NCBI RefSeq assembly: GCF_013449375.1
Contig: NZ_JACDRR010000026.1
Coordinates: 1 to 40,050 of the forward strand
Source: Pectobacterium sp. CFBP8739
GTDB lineage: Bacteria > Pseudomonadota > Gammaproteobacteria > Enterobacterales > Enterobacteriaceae
Direction: 5' to 3'
Length of the DNA: 40,050 bases
Part shown: positions 35,050 through 40,050 of the stretch, piece by piece
How positions within the stretch are numbered: the first letter of the stretch is position 1
Layout of the letters: each line of letters begins with the position of its first letter
Notes under the pieces: generated by a model
What the model saw: only the letters and a program-made list of their open reading frames with translations
Database searches by the model: none
What the model was told of the DNA's origin: nothing
Program-made: the position numbers and the translations under genes

Positions 35050-36902
35050 TTGCCTTACTTGAAACAGCACTGGCGCGACGACTGCTACGCCCGCTGGATA
35101 TTCAGTTTGCCAGAATGCTGGCGGATGAGACGCAGCCCGATTTACTCCTAGCCGCCGCTTGTCTTAGCGCGCATTCGGGGGCGGGGCATGTGTGTTTACC
35201 GCTAGAGAATTTGCAGGCACAGACGCTGTTTGACGGTCGCGATCCTGAGCTGGCGCAACAACTGCTTACAGAGGCAGGGTTAAACACCGTTTCCGCATGG
35301 CGGCAGCGTTTGCTGGCATCTAATGCCGTCAGCGATGGCAGTGCGTCGACGCCACTGGTGTTGCAAGGAGAAAAGCTTTATTTACAGCGCAGTTGGCAGA
35401 GTGAGGGCCGCGTGGCGCGGTTTATCGCCAGCGAGCGCGATACATTACCCGTTGATGAACCTGCGATCCGAGCCGTATTGGATCGGTTATTTCCTGACAC
35501 GGGCGAAGAGGTTGACTGGCAGAAGGTGGCCGCTGCTGTCGCGTTGACGCGTCGCATTGCGATTATTTCCGGCGGGCCAGGGACAGGGAAAACCACAACG
35601 GTGGCCAGACTGCTGGCCGCGCTGATTGAGCTGAATACGGGAGAAGCGTTACGTATTCAATTAGCCGCGCCGACCGGGAAAGCGGCTGCGCGACTAACGG
35701 AGTCGCTGGGGCTGGCTCTGCATCGCCTGGCGGTGGAACCTTGGCAGCGTGATGCGTTTCCGCAGGAAGCGACAACGCTGCACCGGCTGTTGGGGGCGGT
35801 GACGGATAGCCAGCGCCTGCGGCACAATCAGGATAATCCGCTGCATCTGGATGTACTGATTGTGGACGAGGCGTCGATGGTCGATCTACCGATGATGGCG
35901 AATGTGATTGCCGCGCTTCCGTTACACGCCAGAATTATCTTTCTGGGCGATCGCGATCAACTGGCGTCCGTCGAGGCAGGGGCGGTGTTAGGTGACATCT
36001 GTCGTTTTGCCGAAGCTGGCTATAGCCGTGCACGGGCGCAGCAATTGCAGAGGCTGACGGGCTGTAAGCTGGATGAAAGCGGACCTGAAGGGCAGACGAC
36101 GGTCAGTGACAGTATCTGTCTGTTACGCCGGAGCTACCGTTTCGATCCGCATTCCGGTATTGGCCAACTGGCGCTGGCGGTGAATGGCGGCGATGATGCT
36201 CGTGTGCGTGCGGTTCTGAACGGTGAGTTTGCCGACATCACGTGTAGCTCGTTAACCGAGGCTGAAGAGTATCAGGCGATGCTGGCACAGTGTGTCGAAG
36301 GGTATCGTGATTATCTACAGCTTGTTGCGACGGGCGCAACGCCGGATGCCGTGCTGCTTGCTTTCCAGCGTTATCGACAACTGTGCGCGTTGCGTGAGGG
36401 GCCATTTGGCGTCGCAGGGCTGAATCAGCGCATTGAGCAGGCTTTGCATCAGGCTGGGTTGATTCAGCGCAGCCGTAATCCGCTTAACCGCTGGTATCCC
36501 GGCCGACCGGTCATGATTGAACGGAACGATGCCGCCTTGGGCCTATTCAACGGCGATATTGGTATTGCCATGATAGGAGAAAGCGGTGAGCTACGCGTGT
36601 TTTTCCCCTTGCCGAATGGTGAAACCAAAGACGTCACGCCAAGCCGTTTGCCGCCGCACGAAACGGCCTATGCAATGACGGTACATAAATCGCAAGGGTC
36701 GGAGTTCGATCATACCGCGCTGGTGTTGCCGAACCTCTATTTGCCGGTGCTGACGAGGGAATTGGTGTATACCGCTATCACCCGTGCGCGCCAGCGTTTG
36801 TCCCTCTATACCGACATCAAGATCCTCTGTCGTGCGGTGAAAACGCCAACGCAGCGCTATAGCGGTTTGGAAGAGCGAATTAGTACATTGATGAACGTTT
36901 AA
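35046..36902 (+). CDS. recD: Exonuclease V subunit alpha RecD
   Basis: The 5'-3' SF1B helicase of RecBCD. 618 residues (E. coli 608). Walker A GGPGTGKTTT (Lys182), LIVDEASMVDLPMM (motif II), FLGDRDQLASVEAGAVL and the late AMTVHKSQGSEFDHTALVLP and LVYTAITRAR. The ATG overlaps the recB stop. About 10 residues longer than E. coli, within normal variation. Convergent with argA; a long hairpin lies between them. Confidence 0.97.
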   Translation: MIALLETALARRLLRPLDIQFARMLADETQPDLLLAAACLSAHSGAGHVCLPLENLQAQTLFDGRDPELAQQLLTEAGLNTVSAWRQRLLASNAVSDGSASTPLVLQGEKLYLQRSWQSEGRVARFIASERDTLPVDEPAIRAVLDRLFPDTGEEVDWQKVAAAVALTRRIAIISGGPGTGKTTTVARLLAALIELNTGEALRIQLAAPTGKAAARLTESLGLALHRLAVEPWQRDAFPQEATTLHRLLGAVTDSQRLRHNQDNPLHLDVLIVDEASMVDLPMMANVIAALPLHARIIFLGDRDQLASVEAGAVLGDICRFAEAGYSRARAQQLQRLTGCKLDESGPEGQTTVSDSICLLRRSYRFDPHSGIGQLALAVNGGDDARVRAVLNGEFADITCSSLTEAEEYQAMLAQCVEGYRDYLQLVATGATPDAVLLAFQRYRQLCALREGPFGVAGLNQRIEQALHQAGLIQRSRNPLNRWYPGRPVMIERNDAALGLFNGDIGIAMIGESGELRVFFPLPNGETKDVTPSRLPPHETAYAMTVHKSQGSEFDHTALVLPNLYLPVLTRELVYTAITRARQRLSLYTDIKILCRAVKTPTQRYSGLEERISTLMNV

Positions 36903-36967
36903 TATTCATCATTGTTTTGCGGGGAAGCCGAGCATGACGTTGGAGAATCTTTCAAGTCGTCATAACC

Positions 36968-37013
36968 GGTGAAAGATCGTGGCCGATTGTAGAACCGACC
37001 ACGATCTTTCACC
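36968..37013. terminator. 15-bp perfect inverted repeat between recD and argA
   Basis: Arms at 36968-36982 and 36999-37013 are exact complements, with a 16-base loop. The left arm is GGTGAAAGATCGTGG. There is no T tract on either side. It lies 12 bases from the end of convergent argA and 65 from recD. Most likely a shared 3' stabiliser or factor-assisted terminator; other roles are open. Confidence 0.5.
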
Positions 37014-37025
37014 CGATGAGATAAT

Positions 37026-38351
37026 TCAGAGATCCAATACCAGAATCTTCGAGCGACGCTGGTAGTTGTACAGTGCCTGTTTTTTCTTCGGCAGCATTTC
37101 CACTTCGGCAGGTAAAAAGCCGCGTTCCTGGAACCAGTGAATGCTGTGCGTCGTCAGCACAAACAGCTTTTGCAGACCCTGCTGGCGTGCCTGAGCAGCA
37201 ATACGTAGCAAGAGCGTGTCACCGCGCGATGAACTGCGGTAATCTGGGTGAACCGCGACGCAGGCCATTTCGCCGATGCTTTCTTCTGGGAACGGATAAA
37301 GCGCCGCGCAGGCAATGGTCAGGTTATCGCGTACCACGACGGTGAATTTGTCGATCTCCATTTCTAACTGCTCGCGCGAGCGTCTTACCAGAATACCTTG
37401 TTCTTCCAGCGGGCGGATTAGCTCCAGAATGCCGCCAATATCATTGATGGTCGCACGACGAACCTGCTCGGCGCTTTCCATCACGATCTGCGTACCGATA
37501 CCGTCGCGTGAGAAGAGTTCTTGCAGCAGCGCTCCGTCGTCCTGATAGCTAATCAGATGGCTGCGGCGTACGCCGCTACGGCAGGCTTTGACTGCGCCAC
37601 GCAGGAACCGGACTGTCCCCGAATGGTAATCGCCAGCCTGCTCCAGCGCATCAATACGCCGCTGTGCGTCATCTGGGAAGAGCTCAGAAATAATGCTGCC
37701 TTCTTCATTGGTCACGCCCTGAGACGAGCAGAAGCCAATCATCTTCTCTGCCTTCAGCTTAATAGCGAGCTGGGTTGCGACCTCTTCCGAGGTTAAATTG
37801 AAACTTTCACCCGTGACTGACACCGCAACTGGGCCGAGCAGGACAATCGCACCACTATTCAGTTGGCGGTGAACCGCTTCTTCATCAATGCGGCGAATGC
37901 GGCCGCTGTGGCAGTAGTCCACGCCATCATCCACGCCAAGCGGCTGCGCGATAATAAAATTACCGCTGACGACGTTAATGTGGGCGCCTTGCAGCGGCGT
38001 GTTGTTCAGGCTCATCGACAGTCGGGCTGTGATGTCCAGTTGCAGCATCCCCGCGGCCTGCTTGACTAGCTCCAGCGTGGTGCTGTCAGTGATGCGGGTG
38101 TTTTTATGGTAGTGGGGCTCGTAGTGATGCGTTGTCAGGTTGGCATCGATCTGGGGACGAGCGCCATAAACGACGACCAGCTTGATCCCCAGACTGTGTA
38201 GCAGCCCGATATCATTTACGATGCTAGAGAAGTTGGCATGTTCAATGGCTTCGCCACCTAACATGATGACAAACGTTTTGCCACGGTGGGCATTGATATA
38301 GGGAACTGAATGGCGGAAGCCCTGAACCAGTTCTGTACTACGTTCCTTCAC
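37026..38351 (-). CDS. argA: N-acetylglutamate synthase ArgA
   Basis: Acetylates glutamate with acetyl-CoA, the first committed step of arginine synthesis, in the cytosol. From GTG at 38351 the protein has 441 residues (E. coli 443). That start has AGAGGG 6 bases upstream, while the in-frame ATG at 38369 has none. An amino-acid-kinase-like domain ([21 protein letters not shown]) carries the arginine-binding site. A C-terminal GNAT acetyltransferase domain has [18 protein letters not shown] and HWFQERGF. Two ArgR boxes overlap the promoter region. Confidence 0.96.
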   Translation of the reverse strand: MKERSTELVQGFRHSVPYINAHRGKTFVIMLGGEAIEHANFSSIVNDIGLLHSLGIKLVVVYGARPQIDANLTTHHYEPHYHKNTRITDSTTLELVKQAAGMLQLDITARLSMSLNNTPLQGAHINVVSGNFIIAQPLGVDDGVDYCHSGRIRRIDEEAVHRQLNSGAIVLLGPVAVSVTGESFNLTSEEVATQLAIKLKAEKMIGFCSSQGVTNEEGSIISELFPDDAQRRIDALEQAGDYHSGTVRFLRGAVKACRSGVRRSHLISYQDDGALLQELFSRDGIGTQIVMESAEQVRRATINDIGGILELIRPLEEQGILVRRSREQLEMEIDKFTVVVRDNLTIACAALYPFPEESIGEMACVAVHPDYRSSSRGDTLLLRIAAQARQQGLQKLFVLTTHSIHWFQERGFLPAEVEMLPKKKQALYNYQRRSKILVLDL

Positions 38352-38362
38352 TGTGAGCCCTC

Positions 38363-38401
38363 TTTGCATTTTTATTCGTAATTTATGTATTTTTATTCTT
38401 T
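38363..38401 (-). promoter_or_regulatory. Tandem ArgR boxes of argA
   Basis: Two 18-bp sites, 38363-38380 and 38384-38401, are separated by 3 bases, the standard ARG box spacing. Each shares TGNATTTTTATTC. A minus-strand minus-35-like TTTACA (complement at 38406-38411) is placed so that ArgR would cover the minus-ten. Repression by arginine follows from known biology; occupancy is untested. Confidence 0.8.
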
Positions 38402-38628
38402 ATGGTGTAAAAGGCAAGAGGAAGTATTCACCAGAAAAGCGAGGGGTAATGCTTCAAATTTATGATATCCGCCTGTTATAAGGCCTGATGATGATTTTTG
38501 CATGACAGGGCAGGGCAGATTCGTTAAAGTTTTTGACAATTTTTACCTTTATTCATTTTTTGATCGCTTATCCCATGCAGTAGCAAACAAAAATTCAGGA
38601 TAACGCACAGCAATCAGATCGGAGCGGC

Positions 38629-39873
38629 ATGTCTCATTCGAATCATCATCTGACTCGACGACGTCTATTACAAAGCGCAGCGGCAACCTGGCTGTTAAGC
38701 GTAAGTGGTGTGGGGATAGCGGCGACAACACAGGTCGTTGCCGTGCGTGTCTGGCCGTCTTCCGCCTATACCCGCGTCACGCTGGAATCTACTCATCCGC
38801 TGAAATATAAACAGTTTAGTCTCAGTAATCCCGAACGCATCGTGGTGGATATCGAAAATGTTCACCTGAACAGCGTATTGAAGGAAATAGCCAGCCAGTT
38901 TCAGCAGGATAACGATCCGCTGATTAAAGAGGCGCGTATCGGCCAGTTTGATAAAAGCACGGTGCGTCTGGTGCTGGAGCTTAAACAGCAGGCGACGACT
39001 AAAGTTTTTACGCTGGGGCCAGTGGCCGAATTCAAGCACCGACTGGTGCTGGACTTGTACCCTGCGGCAGGGCGCTATGACAACGAAGACGATCCGCTGC
39101 TGGCGCTGTTGGAGGATTACAACAAAGGCGATCTGGAGCGCACCCTGCCGGCAGAAGCGCCCAAAGCTGGGAAGGCAGGGCAGGATCGTCCGCTGATTAT
39201 TATGCTCGACCCTGGTCATGGCGGTGAAGATCCCGGTGCGATTGGCAAGAATAAAACGCGCGAGAAAGACATCGTGCTGCAAATCGCCCGTCGACTGCGT
39301 AAGCTGATCGATAATGAATCCAACATGAAAGCGTATATGACGCGCAATGAAGATGTGTTCATTCCGCTACGCGTGCGGGTGGCGAAAGCGCGCAAGCAGC
39401 GTGCCGATCTGTTCATTTCGATTCATGCGGATGCGTTTACCAATCGATCGGCAAGAGGATCGTCGGTTTTTGCCCTCTCTAAGAAAGGGGCAACCAGCAC
39501 CGCCGCCAGATTTCTGGCAGAAACTCAGAACGAATCGGATTTGATTGGTGGCGTGAGCATGAGCGGTGATCGCTATTTGGATCACACCATGTTCGATTTG
39601 GTGCAGACCGTCACTATCAGCGACAGCCTGAAGTTTGGTAAAGAGATCCTGAGTCGGTTGGGTAAAGTGAATCGCCTGCATAAAAACAGCGTCGATCAGG
39701 CTGGATTTGCGGTGTTGAAAGCGCCAGATATTCCGTCTGTTCTGGTTGAGACGGCATTTATCAGTAATCTGGAAGAAGAGCGCAAGCTGCGCACCAGCCA
39801 GTTTCAACAGCAAATTGCCGAATCCATTTTTGCAGGCATTAAAGCCTACTTTGCCAGTCAGGCTCAACGGTAG
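38629..39873 (+). CDS. amiC: N-acetylmuramoyl-L-alanine amidase AmiC
   Basis: Periplasmic zinc amidase that splits septal peptidoglycan during cell separation, activated by NlpD. 414 residues (E. coli 417). The N terminus has a twin-arginine signal, [15 protein letters not shown], so it is Tat-exported folded. An AMIN domain (about 35-145) targets it to the septum. The Amidase_3 domain follows: [15 protein letters not shown] with zinc His197, then SIHADAF with a second zinc His, and VETAFISN with the catalytic Glu. GGAGCGG precedes the ATG. Divergent from argA. Confidence 0.96.
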   Translation: MSHSNHHLTRRRLLQSAAATWLLSVSGVGIAATTQVVAVRVWPSSAYTRVTLESTHPLKYKQFSLSNPERIVVDIENVHLNSVLKEIASQFQQDNDPLIKEARIGQFDKSTVRLVLELKQQATTKVFTLGPVAEFKHRLVLDLYPAAGRYDNEDDPLLALLEDYNKGDLERTLPAEAPKAGKAGQDRPLIIMLDPGHGGEDPGAIGKNKTREKDIVLQIARRLRKLIDNESNMKAYMTRNEDVFIPLRVRVAKARKQRADLFISIHADAFTNRSARGSSVFALSKKGATSTAARFLAETQNESDLIGGVSMSGDRYLDHTMFDLVQTVTISDSLKFGKEILSRLGKVNRLHKNSVDQAGFAVLKAPDIPSVLVETAFISNLEEERKLRTSQFQQQIAESIFAGIKAYFASQAQR

Positions 39874-39940
39874 CCGGTGGAGTATGATGACCGCGGCTAA
39901 CCGGCGCGGTTCAGAGCAAATAGGTTGCGCAGAAAACAAA

Positions 39941-39962
39941 AAAGCACCCGTTAAGGTGCTTT
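39941..39962 (-). terminator. Terminator for the initiator tRNA transcript
   Basis: AAAGCACC (39941-39948) and GGTGCTTT (39955-39962) form an 8-bp stem around CGTTAA. On the minus strand it runs into six or more Ts. It lies about 48 bases beyond the 3' end of the tRNA and faces it. Confidence 0.75.
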
Positions 39963-40010
39963 ATCGCTGCGTTCTTAATCGAACAGAACGTAATTGAAAA
40001 TAGTCTTAAT

Positions 40011-40050
40011 TGGTTGCGGGGGCCGGATTCGAACCGACGACCTTCGGGTT
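40011..40050 (-). tRNA. metV: Initiator tRNA-fMet, 3' part, cut by the window edge
   Basis: The reverse complement reads from the anticodon-stem 3' side through the T-arm GGTTCGAATCC to an encoded CCA end. It matches E. coli initiator tRNA except for one base in the T loop. In E. coli the metZWV cluster of initiator tRNAs lies beside amiC, so further copies probably lie to the right. The anticodon itself falls outside the window. Confidence 0.88.

Overview
The window is chromosomal DNA from a member of the Enterobacterales. Gene order and protein resemblance point to a soft-rot Pectobacteriaceae, most likely Pectobacterium or a close relative; this is an inference from recalled families, with no database search behind it. 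Nearly every gene from 9.4 kb rightward has a recognisable E. coli counterpart of almost the same length, but the order joins two blocks that lie apart in E. coli. No insertion sequence, prophage, CRISPR array or plasmid feature was seen.

Layout. 1-670: a long leader with no solid gene, carrying one short ORF with a good ribosome site and a hairpin. 671-2824: speC (ornithine decarboxylase). 2.8-9.4 kb: a variable segment between speC and mltC, where E. coli carries nupG. It holds ansP (asparagine permease), a TetR-type regulator divergent from a two-gene operon (Tm-1-like ATP-binding protein plus a TIM-barrel PEP-hydrolase-family protein), and a secreted alpha/beta hydrolase. 9.4-14.0 kb: mutY-yggX-mltC on the minus strand, divergent from trmB-yggL-yggN. 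Near 14.03-14.11 kb this block joins the second one: tas, ygdR, ygdQ (TerC family), mutH, then rppH-ptsP, lgt-thyA, the pseudopilin-like cluster ppdA-ppdB-ygdB-ppdC, recC-ptrA-recB-recD, argA, amiC. The right edge cuts an initiator tRNA gene on the minus strand.

How the genes work together. DNA maintenance dominates: MutY (A:G mispair repair), MutH (methyl-directed mismatch repair nicking), RecBCD (break repair and Chi recombination) and ThyA (dTMP supply). The 696-bp mutH-rppH gap carries perfect and near-perfect DnaA boxes and matches the known location of DARS2, the DnaA-reactivating locus of E. coli. The envelope is served by MltC, Lgt, AmiC and the PtrA protease. Nitrogen and amino-acid metabolism is represented by SpeC, AnsP, ArgA (with a pair of ArgR boxes) and PtsP.

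The least understood part is the TetR/Tm-1-like/TIM-barrel unit at 4.9-7.9 kb. Its two products correspond to the two halves of the tomato virus-resistance protein Tm-1. Its divergent promoter carries a clean palindrome at the expected start site. This unit and the speC leader are the best candidates for undescribed biology; the rest is mostly conserved core genome.
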